Shown one piece after another: positions 39,594 to 51,580 of a stretch of 64,000 nt of DNA. The DNA is from Telluria beijingensis (GTDB taxonomy: Bacteria; Pseudomonadota; Gammaproteobacteria; Burkholderiales; Burkholderiaceae_D). How positions within the stretch are numbered: the first letter of the stretch is position 1; the number at the start of each line of letters is the position of its first letter. The notes below the pieces were generated by a model. That model was not told where the DNA came from, made no database searches, and saw nothing but the letters and a program-made list of their open reading frames with translations. The stretch spans positions 226,153 through 290,152 of the forward strand of contig NZ_CP132480.1 of the NCBI RefSeq assembly GCF_030770395.1. Direction: 5' to 3'. Position numbers and translations under genes: made by a program.

Positions 39594-40322
39594 TCAGACG
39601 CTACCGGTGAAGCGCGCCAGGTGGCCCGGATGCCACATCGTGGCCACCGACGCGACCCGGCCGGCCGAGGTGGTGCGCCGGTGCAGCACCAGGCATGGCG
39701 CGCCGGCCTCGATCGCCAGCAGGCGCGCCTCTTCCTCCGGCGCCGGCTGCGCCTCTATCGTATAGAAGGCCCCCTGCAGCGGCGCGGCCGCCATCAGGTG
39801 CTCGTTGGGCGTGATGCGCGAAAAATCCTGTTCCAGGTAGGCCGGGGCGCAGCCCGGGTTGACCCAGCGGTCCTCGAGCTGGACCGGCACCTCGTTCTCG
39901 CAGTGCACGATCAGCGAATGGAACAGGGGCACGCCCGGCTCGAGTCCGAACTCCGCGGCCAGGTCGTCGTCGGCAGGGCGGGCATGCAGCGCCAGCACGC
40001 GGCTGGTGTGCAGCTTGCCGCGGGCGCGGATCTCGTCGGCGATATTGCGGATCTCGACCAGGGTGGCCTGGTATTTTTGCGGGGCGACATAGGTGCCCGA
40101 GCCCTGGCGCCGCACCAGCACCTGCTCGGCCGTGAGCTCGCGCACGGCGCGGTTGACGGTCATGCGCGACACCCCGAACTGGCGCACCAGCGCCTGCTCC
40201 GACGGCACCAGCTCGCCCTCTTTCCAGCGGCCCGAGGCGATTTCGCCCACCAGGTAATCCTTGATCTGCTGGAAAATGGGCGACTTTTCCTGCATGCTGT
40301 CTTGCGCGGTCTGTGCTTCCAA
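39594..40322 (-). CDS. hutC: Histidine utilization repressor HutC (GntR family)
   Basis: HutC represses hut genes and is released by urocanate. The protein (about 242 residues) has an N-terminal winged helix (LVPSEQALVRQFGVSRMTVN, REL, VRRQGSGTYVAP) and a C-terminal UTRA effector domain (FHSLIVHCENEVPVQLEDRW). VNPGCAPAYLEQDF is strongly conserved in HutC. The start is TTG at 40322, which has GGAG seven bases upstream; a TTG two codons earlier and an ATG at 40295 are alternatives. It lies 3.7 kb from the hutU promoter, separated by ada, an oxygenase and an amidohydrolase gene. The hut palindrome at 43954 is its probable target. Confidence 0.92.
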   Translation of the reverse strand: MEAQTAQDSMQEKSPIFQQIKDYLVGEIASGRWKEGELVPSEQALVRQFGVSRMTVNRAVRELTAEQVLVRRQGSGTYVAPQKYQATLVEIRNIADEIRARGKLHTSRVLALHARPADDDLAAEFGLEPGVPLFHSLIVHCENEVPVQLEDRWVNPGCAPAYLEQDFSRITPNEHLMAAAPLQGAFYTIEAQPAPEEEARLLAIEAGAPCLVLHRRTTSAGRVASVATMWHPGHLARFTGSV

Positions 40323-40453
40323 ACTCAATCTCCGAATGCCTGGCCTGTGCGACCACGCCTGATTCTAGCATCGGCAATTTGAAAGCAAGACCCGGAGTGC
40401 GGCCCGGCGCCGGCGGCTGCATGATGACGCCATTGCCGAAGAAGGACACCACC

Positions 40454-41521
40454 ATGACAACGACAGATCGAGACGACAGCGACGAGCTGCGCTGGGAAGC
40501 CGTACAGCGGCGCGATGCCGGCGCCGACGGCAGCTTCTATTATTCGGTGCGCACCACCGGCGTCTATTGCCGGCCTTCGTGCCCGTCGCGCGGGGCCAGG
40601 CGCGCCAACGTCGCCTTCCACGCCAGCGCCCAGGCGGCCGAGGCGGCGGGCTTCCGGCCCTGCCTGCGCTGCGCGCCGCACCTGCCGCCGCTGGCCGAGC
40701 GCCAGGCCGAGGCGGTGGCGCGCGCCTGCCGCCTGATCGAAGAGTCGGAACAAGAGCCGGACCTCGATGCCCTGGCCCAGGCCGCCGGCATGAGCCGCTT
40801 CCATTTCCACCGCGTGTTCAAGGCCCGCACCGGGATCACGCCCAAGACCTACGCAGCGGCCAAACGGGGCGCCCGCGTGCGCCAGGCGCTGGAGCAGGGC
40901 GCCCCGGTCACCGACGCGCTGTACGACGCCGGCTATGGCTCCAGCGGGCGCTTCTACGCGGCGTCCGGCGAGGTGCTGGGCATGCAGCCGTCGAACTACC
41001 GCGCCGGCGGGCAGGGCGAGACGATCCGCTTCGCCGTGGCCGAGTGTTCGCTGGGCGCCATCCTGGTCGCGGCCACCGAGCGCGGCATCTGCGCGATCCT
41101 GATCGGCGACCAGCCCGAGCCGCTGGTGGACGACCTGCAGGCGCGCTTTCCGAAGGCCGAGCTGCGCGGCGCCGAGGACGGCTTCGATCGCACCGTGGCG
41201 CAGGTGATCGGCCTGGTCGAGGCGCCGCGTATCGGGCTCGATCTGCCGCTCGACGTGCGCGGCACCGCCTTCCAGCAGCGCGTGTGGCAGGCGCTGCGCG
41301 CGATTCCCTCGGGCCAGACGGTCACCTATGCCGAACTGGCGGAAAGGGTCGGCCTGCCAGGCGGCGCGCGCGCCGTGGCCGGGGCCTGCGCGGCCAATCC
41401 CGTCGCGGTCGCGATTCCCTGCCACCGCGTGGTGCGCACCGGCGGCGCGCTGTCCGGCTACCGCTGGGGCATCGAGCGCAAGCGCGCATTGATCGAGCGC
41501 GAGAGCGGGCAGGCCGAATGA
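40454..41521 (+). CDS. ada: Ada: adaptive-response regulator and O6-methylguanine-DNA methyltransferase
   Basis: This 355-residue protein has three parts. An N-terminal zinc domain has four cysteines (C39, C43, C70, C73 in GVYCRPSCPSRG and RPCLRCAP); methylation at the first turns the protein into an activator. An AraC-type HTH (ARACRLIEES, MSRFHFHRVFKARTGITPK) follows. The C-terminal methyltransferase has the acceptor cysteine C323 in IPCHRV. All key cysteines are present. The start ATG has AAGGA eight bases upstream; an open frame 47 codons further upstream lacks one. The stop overlaps the next gene (ATGA), so both respond together to alkylation damage. Confidence 0.95.
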   Translation: MTTTDRDDSDELRWEAVQRRDAGADGSFYYSVRTTGVYCRPSCPSRGARRANVAFHASAQAAEAAGFRPCLRCAPHLPPLAERQAEAVARACRLIEESEQEPDLDALAQAAGMSRFHFHRVFKARTGITPKTYAAAKRGARVRQALEQGAPVTDALYDAGYGSSGRFYAASGEVLGMQPSNYRAGGQGETIRFAVAECSLGAILVAATERGICAILIGDQPEPLVDDLQARFPKAELRGAEDGFDRTVAQVIGLVEAPRIGLDLPLDVRGTAFQQRVWQALRAIPSGQTVTYAELAERVGLPGGARAVAGACAANPVAVAIPCHRVVRTGGALSGYRWGIERKRALIERESGQAE

Positions 41522-42207
41522 CGGCGATCGACTGGGACGAGGTCGGAGCACAGCTCGACGACGCCGGCTGCGCCGTGATCCCGGGCCTGCTGGACGCCCG
41601 CCTGTGCACGCAGCTGGCCGCCTGCTACGACCAGCCGCAGCGCTTCCGCAGCCGCGTGGTGATGGAGCGCCACGGCTTCGGCCGCGGCGAGTACCAGTAT
41701 TTCGCCTATCCCTTGCCCGAGCCGGTCGCCGCCCTGCGCGCCACGCTGTATCCGCCGCTGGCGCGCATCGCCAACCGCTGGCAGGCCGCGCTCGGGCTGG
41801 ATGTGCGCTTCCCGATGGAGCACGCCGACTTCGTGGCGCGCTGCCATGCGGCCGGCCAGCTGCGCCCGACGCCGCTGCTGCTGCGCTACCGCGCCGGCGA
41901 CTACAACTGCCTGCACCAGGACCTGTATGGCGAACAGGTGTTTCCGCTGCAGGTGGCGGTGCTGCTGTCGCGCCCCGGCGAGGATTTCGAGGGCGGCGAA
42001 TTCGTGCTGACCGAGCAGCGCCCGCGCATGCAGTCGCGCGCCGAAGTCGTGGCGCTGGGCCAGGGCGATGCCGTCGTGTTCGCGGTCAACCAGCGGCCAG
42101 TGCAGGGCGCGCGCGGCGTGTACCGGGTAGCGATGCGGCATGGCATCAGCCGGGTGCGGCGCGGGTTGCGCCATACGATGGGCATCATCTTCCACGACGC
42201 GACCTAG
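41518..42207 (+). CDS. 2OG-Fe(II) oxygenase, DNA-alkylation repair type (Oxygenase-NA family)
   Basis: This 229-residue protein matches the 2-oxoglutarate-dependent oxygenase family found next to ada (COG3826/Oxygenase-NA). The iron ligands are visible as H133-x-D135 (CLHQDLYGEQVFP) and the distal histidine in VAMRHGISRVRRGLRH, whose arginines should bind 2-oxoglutarate. PGEDFEGGEFVLTEQRPRMQ and FAVNQRPVQG are conserved blocks. The family is predicted to oxidise methyl lesions in damaged DNA; it is distinct from AlkB. It overlaps ada by four bases, which supports a joint role. Confidence 0.9.
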   Translation: MTAIDWDEVGAQLDDAGCAVIPGLLDARLCTQLAACYDQPQRFRSRVVMERHGFGRGEYQYFAYPLPEPVAALRATLYPPLARIANRWQAALGLDVRFPMEHADFVARCHAAGQLRPTPLLLRYRAGDYNCLHQDLYGEQVFPLQVAVLLSRPGEDFEGGEFVLTEQRPRMQSRAEVVALGQGDAVVFAVNQRPVQGARGVYRVAMRHGISRVRRGLRHTMGIIFHDAT

Positions 42208-42274
42208 GCTTGCAGTACACTCTCCGCACCGCGCCCACGAAGCGCGGAGCCCATTCATCGGAGAGAAGAAAAAC

Positions 42275-43945
42275 ATGCGCGTACGCCAGATTCCCCTGCA
42301 GTGTTCCCTGTTCGTCCTTGCCGCCTTCGGCAGCCTGTCGGTCCACGCCGACACCCTGATCGACAATGCCAACGGCTATACGCTGAACGGGAAAGGTGAG
42401 CTGGTCCAGTTCACGTCCATCGCCTTCGACGACAAGGGCCGCATCCTCGCGGTCGGCGAAAGTAAAGACGTCGCCGCGAAAGCGCCGAATGCGAAACGCA
42501 TCGACCTGCAGGGCCGCACCCTGCTGCCCGGACTGATCGACGCCCACGGCCACGTGTTCGGCCTGGGCCAGCAACTGACCCAGCTCGACCTGTTCCACAG
42601 CACCTCGCTGGACGGCGCCCTGAAGTCGATCGGCGAGTATGCGCGCGCCAACGCGGACCACGCGTGGGTACGCGGCCGCGGCTGGAACCAGGAGAACTGG
42701 AAGCTGGGCCGCTTCCCCACCGCCCAGGAACTGGATAGTGTCGTCGCCGACCGCCCGGTGTGGCTGGAGCGGGTCGACGGCCACGCCGGCTGGACCAATA
42801 GCCGCGGGCTGGCGCTGGCCGGCATCACGAAGTCGACGCCGGACCCGGTCGGCGGCAAGATCGTGCGCGACGCCAATGGCGAGGCGACCGGCGTGCTGGT
42901 CGACACCGCGCAGGAGCTGTTGACCAAGGTGCTGCCGCAGCAGACCGAAGCCGAGGGCCGGCTGATGCTGGACCGCGCACTGGGCGAACTGGCGCGCGTG
43001 GGCCTGACCAGCGTGCACGACGCCGGCGTCGACGTCGCGCAAGACCGCCTGTACCGCGCCTATGCGGATCAAGGCAAGCTGACCACCCGCGTGTACGGCA
43101 TGATCGCCGGCACCGACAAGGATTTCGACCAGCTGGCCGTCAAGGGGCCGCTGAAGGACTACGGCAACGGCATGTACGCGCTGCGCGCCGTCAAACTGTA
43201 TTCGGACGGCGCGCTGGGCAGCCGCGGCGCTGCGCTGATCAAGCCGTACAGCGACGAAGCGCACTCGCACGGCCTGCTGTTCTATAAGACCGCGCAGATG
43301 GACGCCATGATGGCCAAGGCCATGCGCAAGGGCTACCAGGTCAACGTCCATGCGATCGGCGACGCCGGCAACAAGCAGATCCTCGACATCTACCAGAAGG
43401 AACTGAAGGCGACCAACAGCGCGGCCCAGCGCCACCGCATCGAGCACGCCCAGGTCGTGACCCTGGCCGACATCCCGCGTTTCAAGACCCTGGACATCAT
43501 CCCGTCGATGCAGCCGACCCATGCCACCTCGGACAAGAACATGGCCGAGACCCGCATCGGACCGGACCGCATCAAGGGCGCCTATGCCTGGCGCAGCTTC
43601 CTGCACCAGGGCTCGCGCATCGCCTGCGGCTCGGATTTCCCGGTCGAGTCGCCGAACCCGTTCTTCGGCATCCACGCCGCCGTCACGCGCCAGGATGCGC
43701 AGGGGCAGCCGGTGGCCGGCTGGTATCCGAACCAGGCGATGTCGCTCAAGGAAGCCTTCCGCTGCTTCACGCTGGATGCCGCCTACGCCGGGCACCAGGA
43801 AAACAACCTGGGTTCGCTGGAGCCGGGCAAGCAGGCCGACTTCGTCGTGATCGACCAGGACCTGTTCCGCATGCCGACCCATGACATCCACAAGACCGGC
43901 GTGCTGGAAACCTGGGTCGCCGGCCGCCAGGTGTACAAAAAATGA
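42275..43945 (+). CDS. Secreted amidohydrolase (YtcJ-like, amidohydrolase 3 family)
   Basis: This 556-residue protein has a Sec signal peptide ([20 protein letters not shown], cut near VHADT). The catalytic fold follows with the first metal pair HGH in [18 protein letters not shown]. Later motifs are [43 protein letters not shown] and [28 protein letters not shown] ends the metal-dependent part. The exact substrate is unknown; these proteins act on cyclic amides or aminoacyl compounds. The ribosome site is weak (GGAGAGAAG). It ends two bases before the hut promoter, so hut transcription starts right behind it. Confidence 0.88.
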   Translation: MRVRQIPLQCSLFVLAAFGSLSVHADTLIDNANGYTLNGKGELVQFTSIAFDDKGRILAVGESKDVAAKAPNAKRIDLQGRTLLPGLIDAHGHVFGLGQQLTQLDLFHSTSLDGALKSIGEYARANADHAWVRGRGWNQENWKLGRFPTAQELDSVVADRPVWLERVDGHAGWTNSRGLALAGITKSTPDPVGGKIVRDANGEATGVLVDTAQELLTKVLPQQTEAEGRLMLDRALGELARVGLTSVHDAGVDVAQDRLYRAYADQGKLTTRVYGMIAGTDKDFDQLAVKGPLKDYGNGMYALRAVKLYSDGALGSRGAALIKPYSDEAHSHGLLFYKTAQMDAMMAKAMRKGYQVNVHAIGDAGNKQILDIYQKELKATNSAAQRHRIEHAQVVTLADIPRFKTLDIIPSMQPTHATSDKNMAETRIGPDRIKGAYAWRSFLHQGSRIACGSDFPVESPNPFFGIHAAVTRQDAQGQPVAGWYPNQAMSLKEAFRCFTLDAAYAGHQENNLGSLEPGKQADFVVIDQDLFRMPTHDIHKTGVLETWVAGRQVYKK

Positions 43946-43946
43946 T

Positions 43947-43975
43947 TTGACGGGGTTGTATATACAACCTAGACT
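43947..43975 (+). promoter_or_regulatory. Promoter of the hut operon with HutC operator in its spacer
   Basis: TTGACG (43947-43952) and TAGACT (43970-43975) are separated by exactly 17 bases, a standard sigma-70 spacing. The perfect 16-base palindrome GGTTGTATATACAACC (43954-43969) fills the spacer and matches the TTGTATATACAA type known for HutC targets. Bound repressor would block polymerase directly. hutU begins 62 bases downstream of the -10 box. Confidence 0.85.
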
Positions 43976-44036
43976 TCAGAGCAGCTTTGCGGTGCGCGCC
44001 GGTGGCCGCGCCGTATCCCCGACCGAAGGAGCCGCC

Positions 44037-45746
<1,710 letters not shown>

Positions 45747-45761
45747 TCGAATCGAACGACC

Positions 45762-47303
45762 ATGACCGACACCAAACACTTCACCCTGCAACCGGGCCAG
45801 ATGCTCTTGTCCGACCTGCGCGCGGTCTGGGCCGAGCGCCAGCCGCTGGTCCTGGCCGCCAGCGCCTGGGACGCCATCGCCGCGTCCTGCGCCACGGTCG
45901 ACGCCATCGTCGCCAAGGGCGACCCGGCCTACGGCATCAATACCGGCTTCGGCATCCTGGCCAAGGCCCATATTCCGAACGACCAGCTGGCGACCCTGCA
46001 GCGCAACCTGATCCTGTCGCATGCGGTCGGCACCGGCGAACTGCTGTCGGACACCATCGTGCGCCTGATCCTGCTGACCAAGATCGGCAGCCTGGCGCGC
46101 GGCTACTCGGGCGTGCGTCCGGCGATCGTCGAAACCCTGATTGCCCTGTACAACGCCAACATCATGCCGGCGATTCCATCCCAGGGCTCGGTCGGCGCCT
46201 CGGGCGACCTGGCGCCGCTGGCCCATATGACGCTGGCGATGCTGGGCGTGGGCCAGGTGCGCCACAATGGCGTGCTGGTAGACGCCGCCGACGCCTTGCG
46301 CGCGGCCGGCATCGAGCCAGTCACGCTGGCGGCGAAAGAGGGCCTGGCCCTGATCAACGGCACGCAGGTGTCGACCGCGCTGGCCCTGCACGGCCTGTTC
46401 ATGGCCGAGCGCCTGCTCGAAGCGGCGATGGTCACCGGCTCGCTGTCGGTCGACGCGGCGCGCGGCAGCGATGCGCCGTTCGATGCGCGCATCCACGCGG
46501 TGCGCGGCCAGCCGGGCCAGATCGCGGCAGCAAACATCTACCGCGAACTGGTGGCCGGCAGCGCCATCCGCGCCTCGCACCTGGTCGGCGACGAGCGCGT
46601 GCAAGACCCGTACAGCCTGCGCTGCCAGCCGCAGGTGATGGGCGCCGTGATGGACCTGATCGCCAATGCCGGCCGCACGCTGCTGATCGAAGCGAATGCC
46701 GTGACCGACAACCCGCTGCTGTTCGAGGGTGGCGAAATCATTTCTGGCGGCAACTTCCACGCCGAGCCGGTGGCCTTCGCCGCCGACACGCTGGCGCTGG
46801 CGATCGCCGAGATCGGCGCGCTGGCCGAGCGCCGCATCGCGCTGCTGATCGACGCCAACCTGTCCGGCCTGCCGGCCTTCCTGGTGCGCGAGCCGGGCCT
46901 GAACTCGGGCTTCATGATCGCCCACGTGACGGCCGCCGCGCTGGCGTCCGAGAACAAGTCGCTGGCCCATCCGGCCAGCGTCGACAGCTTGCCGACCTCG
47001 GCCAACCAGGAAGACCACGTGAGCATGGCGACCTTCGCTGCGCGCCGTCTCGACCAGATGGCGCACAATACGGCGGTCATCGTCGGGATCGAGCTGCTGG
47101 CGGCGGCGCAGGGGATCGAGTTCCATCGTCCCTTGAAGAGCTCGCAGACGCTGGAATCGGTGCATGCCCAGTTGCGCGAGCAGGTCGCTCCCTACGATGC
47201 CGACCGCTTCTTCGCGCCCGATATCGAAGCCGCGCGCAAGCTGGTGGTCGACGGCGCGCTGTCGGCATCGTGCAAGGCGTTGTTCACCGTGCTGCACCCG
47301 TAA
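45762..47303 (+). CDS. hutH: Histidine ammonia-lyase
   Basis: HutH deaminates histidine to urocanate, the first step and the source of the inducer. The 513-residue protein has the self-forming MIO cofactor triad Ala-Ser-Gly at residues 146-148 ([15 protein letters not shown]). It also has the active-site tyrosine region [19 protein letters not shown] and [13 protein letters not shown]. It starts 15 bases after hutU. Confidence 0.98.
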   Translation: MTDTKHFTLQPGQMLLSDLRAVWAERQPLVLAASAWDAIAASCATVDAIVAKGDPAYGINTGFGILAKAHIPNDQLATLQRNLILSHAVGTGELLSDTIVRLILLTKIGSLARGYSGVRPAIVETLIALYNANIMPAIPSQGSVGASGDLAPLAHMTLAMLGVGQVRHNGVLVDAADALRAAGIEPVTLAAKEGLALINGTQVSTALALHGLFMAERLLEAAMVTGSLSVDAARGSDAPFDARIHAVRGQPGQIAAANIYRELVAGSAIRASHLVGDERVQDPYSLRCQPQVMGAVMDLIANAGRTLLIEANAVTDNPLLFEGGEIISGGNFHAEPVAFAADTLALAIAEIGALAERRIALLIDANLSGLPAFLVREPGLNSGFMIAHVTAAALASENKSLAHPASVDSLPTSANQEDHVSMATFAARRLDQMAHNTAVIVGIELLAAAQGIEFHRPLKSSQTLESVHAQLREQVAPYDADRFFAPDIEAARKLVVDGALSASCKALFTVLHP

Positions 47304-47326
47304 ACCCGTAACGGAGAGGAGTCGCG

Positions 47327-48115
47327 ATGGAGTTCCGGTTCAAGGCAGGCAGGCTTCCCATGCTGGTATCGATGCCGCATGCGGGCGTCGATATTCCCGA
47401 CGAGGTGGCGGCGACCCTGGCGCCCTGCGCCCAGGCGCGCGCCGACACCGACTGGCATTTGCCGGAACTGTACGGCTTCCTCGACGAGATGGGCATCTCG
47501 ACCCTGTCGGCGCGCTGGTCGCGCTACCTGATCGACCTGAACCGCCCGCCCGAGAACACCAACCTGTACCCGGGCCTGGACACCACCGGCCTGTGCCCGC
47601 TCGATACCTTCGGGCGCGAGCGCCTGTACCGGGACGGCATGGAACCTGACCAGGCGGAGGTGCAGCGGCGCCTGGACCGCTACTGGCGTCCCTATCACGC
47701 GCAGTTGCGCGCCGAACTCGATCGCCTGAAGGCCGAACATGGCCGCGTGGTGCTGTGGGAAGCGCATTCGATCGCCTCGATCGTGCCGCGCTTCTTCGAG
47801 GGCAAGCTGCCGGACCTGAACTTCGGCACCGCCGAGGGTAAATCCTGCGCGCCGGGGCTGGAGCAGGCGATCCTGGGCGTCGCGCGCGCCCAGGACCGAT
47901 ATTCCATCGCCCTGAACGGCCGCTTCAAGGGCGGCCACATCACGCGCCACTACGGCCAGCCATCAAATGGCGTGCACGCGATCCAGCTCGAGAAATGCCA
48001 GTGCCTGTACATGGACGAGACGCCGCCGTTCGCCTACCGGCCCGAGGTCGCCGGCGAGCTGCAACCGCTGCTGCGCGACATGATTGGCGCCGCGGTGGAC
48101 TGGGTGCGTGCATGA
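47327..48115 (+). CDS. hutG: N-formylglutamate deformylase
   Basis: This 262-residue enzyme hydrolyses N-formylglutamate to glutamate and formate, the last step of the five-step route. It shows LVSMPHAGVDIPDEV with the metal histidine, TDWHLPELYGFLDE, WEAHSIASIVPRFFEGKLPD and GRFKGGHITRHYGQP. Formate release is notable because the window also holds a formate-dehydrogenase-like gene, although far away. The start follows GGAGAGGAGTCGCG and its stop overlaps hutF (ATGA). Confidence 0.95.
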   Translation: MEFRFKAGRLPMLVSMPHAGVDIPDEVAATLAPCAQARADTDWHLPELYGFLDEMGISTLSARWSRYLIDLNRPPENTNLYPGLDTTGLCPLDTFGRERLYRDGMEPDQAEVQRRLDRYWRPYHAQLRAELDRLKAEHGRVVLWEAHSIASIVPRFFEGKLPDLNFGTAEGKSCAPGLEQAILGVARAQDRYSIALNGRFKGGHITRHYGQPSNGVHAIQLEKCQCLYMDETPPFAYRPEVAGELQPLLRDMIGAAVDWVRA

Positions 48116-49482
48116 CAACAGCCCTGTTCGCGCGCCATGCGCTGCTGCCCGGGGGCTGGCAGCGTGACGTGCTGCTTGAGTGGGATGCGCACGGCGATTT
48201 GACCCGGGTCGCACCCGGTGCAGCAGCGTCGTCTGAAGTGAGGCAAGCGCACTACGTCCTGCCCGGCATGGTCAACCTGCATTCGCACGCCTTCCAGCGC
48301 GCAATAGGCGGCCTGACCGAGATCGCCGGCGATGGCCCGGACAGCTTCTGGACCTGGCGCGACCTGATGTACCGCTTCGCCGCCCGCATCACGCCCGAGC
48401 AGATCGAAGCCATCGCGGCCCAGCTGTTCGCCGAATGCCTGCGCCACGGCTATACCTCGGTCTGCGAATTCCACTACCTGCAGCGCGACGTGGATGGCGG
48501 CAGCTATGCGCGGCCGGCCGAGATGGCCGAGCGGGTGGCCGCGGCGGGCGCGGCGACCGGCATGGGGTTGACCCTGCTGCCGGTGCTGTACAGCCATGCT
48601 GGCTTCGGGGAGCAGCCCCTGAAGCCAGCGCAGGCGCGCTTCCGTACCAATGTGGACGAGGTGCTGGGCATCGTCGAGGCCTTGGGCCCGCTGCGCAATG
48701 GCCAGCTCGAAGTCGGCGCCGCGCCGCATTCGCTGCGCGCGGCCACGATCGACCAGATCCGGGCGCTGGCGAGCGGCCTGCCGCCGGATCGCCCGCTGCA
48801 CATCCATATCGCCGAGCAGCAGGGCGAGGTGCAGCAGTGCCTGGACCATGTCGGACGGCGTCCGGTCGAGTACCTGATGGACCATGTCGCACTCGATGCG
48901 CGCTGGTGCCTGGTCCATGCGACCCACCTGGACGAAGCCGAGACAGCCGCACTGGCGCGCAGCGGCGCCGTGGCCGGCCTGTGCCCGACCACCGAAGCCA
49001 ACCTGGGCGACGGCCTGTTCCCGCTGGCGCCCTTCATCGAGGCGGGTGGGCGCTTCGGCATCGGCAGCGACAGCCATGTGTCGCAAAGCCCGGTGGAAGA
49101 ATTGCGCTGGCTCGAATACGGCCAGCGCCTGCTGCACCAGCAGCGCAATGTGGCGCACACCCGCGCACAACGGCACGTCGGCGACTACCTGTGGCGGGCC
49201 GCGCTGGAAGGCGGCGCCCATGCTGCGGGCCGGCGCGTGGGCCTGCTCGAGGCCGGCCGGCGCGCCGACCTGCTGGTGCTGGACGACGCTCATCCGAACC
49301 TGGATGGCGTGAACGAGGCCGAAGTGCTCGGACGTGTTGTATTCTGTGGCAACGACAACCTGGTGCGCGACGTGCTGTGCGGTGGCCGCTGGGTCGTGGA
49401 AGACGGGCGCCACGTGGCGCAGGAGGAGATCGCCCGGCGCTACCGCCAGGCGCTCAGGGATTTGCGCGCAGTGACCTCATAG
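48112..49482 (+). CDS. hutF: Formimidoylglutamate deiminase
   Basis: HutF turns N-formimidoylglutamate into N-formylglutamate and ammonia. The 456-residue amidohydrolase-superfamily protein has the metal motif HSH in YVLPGMVNLHSHAFQRAIGG. Further motifs are GYTSVCEFHYLQRD, HIHIAEQQGEVQQC, WCLVHATHLDE and the late metal aspartate in FGIGSDSHVSQSP. It overlaps hutG by four bases. Together with HutG it marks the pathway that skips direct glutamate/formamide release. Confidence 0.96.
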   Translation: MTTALFARHALLPGGWQRDVLLEWDAHGDLTRVAPGAAASSEVRQAHYVLPGMVNLHSHAFQRAIGGLTEIAGDGPDSFWTWRDLMYRFAARITPEQIEAIAAQLFAECLRHGYTSVCEFHYLQRDVDGGSYARPAEMAERVAAAGAATGMGLTLLPVLYSHAGFGEQPLKPAQARFRTNVDEVLGIVEALGPLRNGQLEVGAAPHSLRAATIDQIRALASGLPPDRPLHIHIAEQQGEVQQCLDHVGRRPVEYLMDHVALDARWCLVHATHLDEAETAALARSGAVAGLCPTTEANLGDGLFPLAPFIEAGGRFGIGSDSHVSQSPVEELRWLEYGQRLLHQQRNVAHTRAQRHVGDYLWRAALEGGAHAAGRRVGLLEAGRRADLLVLDDAHPNLDGVNEAEVLGRVVFCGNDNLVRDVLCGGRWVVEDGRHVAQEEIARRYRQALRDLRAVTS

Positions 49483-49490
49483 GTGAAGCA

Positions 49491-50096
49491 ATGACTGTCT
49501 TGATTCCGTTTGCAGGTTTGTCCCCGGTGCCATGGAAGAATGGCGGCGGCAGCACGACCGAAATCGCGATCGGCCCGCAAGAGGCGGGCTTCGACGATTT
49601 CGACTGGCGCGTCAGCCTGGCAACCATCGCCGAGGACGGCGCGTTCTCGCAGTTCCCGGGCGTGGACCGCACGCTGGCGCTGGTCGACGGCCACGGCATG
49701 ACCTTGCAGATCGATGGCGAGCCGGCCCTGATCAGCGATGCCGAACCGGTGGTCGCCTTCGACGGCGCGTCCGAGGTGAGCGCGCGGCTCAATCGCGGCC
49801 CGACCCTGGACTTCAACGTCATGTCGCGCAGCGAGCGTTGCTGGCACCAGTTCGGCCGGCGTCGCCTGAGCGGCGACTCCACCTTCGTCGCGCGCGCCGA
49901 GGTGACGATCCTGTTCCTGGCCGAGGGCGACAGCCTGCAACTGGCCAGCGACGACGAGCGCGTCGGCCTGGTGCGCTACGACGCCGTGATCCTCGACCAG
50001 GGCACGGTGTGGTCGCTGGAAGCGGGGCAGGCCACGATCTTCATCGTCGACGTCCATTACTATTCAGAGGACGACGACGAGGCGATGTATGACTGA
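49491..50096 (+). CDS. hutD: HutD family protein
   Basis: HutD is a conserved 201-residue bicupin protein of the hut operon, reported in Pseudomonas to set an upper level for hut activity, perhaps by binding formylglutamate. The blocks [40 protein letters not shown] and [16 protein letters not shown] match the family start. The ATG is 8 bases after hutF and follows TAGGTGAAGCA. The next gene begins eight bases before its stop. Confidence 0.93.
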   Translation: MTVLIPFAGLSPVPWKNGGGSTTEIAIGPQEAGFDDFDWRVSLATIAEDGAFSQFPGVDRTLALVDGHGMTLQIDGEPALISDAEPVVAFDGASEVSARLNRGPTLDFNVMSRSERCWHQFGRRRLSGDSTFVARAEVTILFLAEGDSLQLASDDERVGLVRYDAVILDQGTVWSLEAGQATIFIVDVHYYSEDDDEAMYD

Positions 50097-51300
50097 ACTG
50101 CTGTTCACCAACGTCCACCTGGCGACGATGGAGGACGGCTACGGCGAGCTGCCGGATGCCGCGCTGGCCGTGAAGGATGGCCGCATCGCCTGGATCGGCA
50201 AGCGCGCCGACGCGCCGCCAGCCAGCCAGGTGCACGACTGCGGCGGCGCCTGGATGACGCCCGGCCTGGTCGACTGCCACACCCACGTGGTCCACGCCGG
50301 CAACCGCAGCAACGAATGGGAAGCGCGCCTGAACGGCGCCACCTATGAAGACATCGCGCGCCAGGGCGGCGGCATCATGTCCACCGTGCGCGCCACGCGC
50401 GAGGCCAGCGTCGAGCAACTGGTCGCGGCCAGCCTGCCGCGCGTGCGCGCCCTGCTGGCCGAGGGCGTGACCACGCTCGAGATCAAGTCGGGCTACGGCC
50501 TGGAATTGAAAGCCGAAGAACGCATGCTGCGCGCGGCGCGCCGCATCGGCGAACTGTTGCCGGTGCGGGTGGCCACCACCTTCCTCGGCGCGCACGCGCT
50601 GCCGCCCGAATTCGCCGGCCGCCAGGACGACTACGTGCTTGAGGTCTGCGAGCGCATGTTGCCCGCGCTGGCGGGGCAGGGCCTGGTCGATGCGGTGGAC
50701 GCCTTCTGCGAACGCATCGGTTTCACGGCCGCCCAGACCGAACGCGTGTTCGAGGCGGCGCGCAAGCTCGACCTGCCGCTCAAGCTGCATGCAGAACAAT
50801 TATCGGATCAGGGCGGGGCGGAACTCGTGGCGCGCTACGAGGGCCTGTCGGCCGACCACCTGGAACACCTGAGCCCGCAGGGCATCGCCGCGATGGCGGA
50901 TGCCGGGACGGTGGCCGTGCTGCTGCCGGGCGCCTATTACTTCTTGCGCGAGACGGTGATGCCGCCGATCGCCGCGCTGCGCGAAGCGGGCGTGCCGATG
51001 GCGGTGGCCACCGACTGCAATCCCGGCACCTCGCCGATGACGTCCTTGCTGCTGGCAATGAATATGGCGTGCACCCTGTGGCGCCTCACGCCGCAGGAAG
51101 CCCTGCTTGGCGCGACCGCCTACGGCGCACTGGCCCTGGGCCTGCAGGCCGATATCGGCACGCTCACGGTCGGCAAGCGCGCCGACCTGGCGCTGTGGAA
51201 TATCGCCCGGCCGGCCGACCTGGCGTATGCGATCGGCTTCAATCCCTGCCGGGCCGTGGTGAATGGCGGCGTCGTGCGCACCCCACATCTTCCCGGTTGA
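50089..51300 (+). CDS. hutI: Imidazolonepropionase
   Basis: HutI hydrolyses imidazolonepropionate to N-formimidoylglutamate, the third step. The 403-residue amidohydrolase has the metal motif in [18 protein letters not shown]. It also has [45 protein letters not shown] and the distal aspartate in [12 protein letters not shown]. It overlaps hutD by eight bases and is the last operon gene; two hairpins follow. Confidence 0.97.
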   Translation: MTELLFTNVHLATMEDGYGELPDAALAVKDGRIAWIGKRADAPPASQVHDCGGAWMTPGLVDCHTHVVHAGNRSNEWEARLNGATYEDIARQGGGIMSTVRATREASVEQLVAASLPRVRALLAEGVTTLEIKSGYGLELKAEERMLRAARRIGELLPVRVATTFLGAHALPPEFAGRQDDYVLEVCERMLPALAGQGLVDAVDAFCERIGFTAAQTERVFEAARKLDLPLKLHAEQLSDQGGAELVARYEGLSADHLEHLSPQGIAAMADAGTVAVLLPGAYYFLRETVMPPIAALREAGVPMAVATDCNPGTSPMTSLLLAMNMACTLWRLTPQEALLGATAYGALALGLQADIGTLTVGKRADLALWNIARPADLAYAIGFNPCRAVVNGGVVRTPHLPG

Positions 51301-51510
51301 TCCGTCCACCCCACGCAACACCCGACACGCACATTGGGTAGGCCCTTGATCGCCCTCAATCCCGGCTTTCCCGCCTGGGTAATGATGAACACACAGAGAA
51401 ACAAAACCGACACACGGTGACAGGCGGTTACAGCGGTAAGCAAATGTAAGGCTTAATGGATCATTAAGAATGGCCGACTATAGTCATTCATGTGATTCCC
51501 ATCTCCCCTC

Positions 51511-51565
51511 CCCATTTGCCAAAATGGGTTTGCCCACGGCGCCAAGGCCCCGTGGGCTTTTCTTT
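51511..51565 (+). terminator. Tandem hairpins and terminator after the hut operon
   Basis: CCCATTT (51511-51517) and AAATGGG (51522-51528) form one small hairpin. GCCCACGG (51532-51539) and CCGTGGGC (51550-51557) form a second with eight bases of mostly T after it. The 200 bases between the hutI stop and this point hold nothing I recognise. Confidence 0.78.
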
Positions 51566-51580
51566 GGGCCTGCGCTTTTC

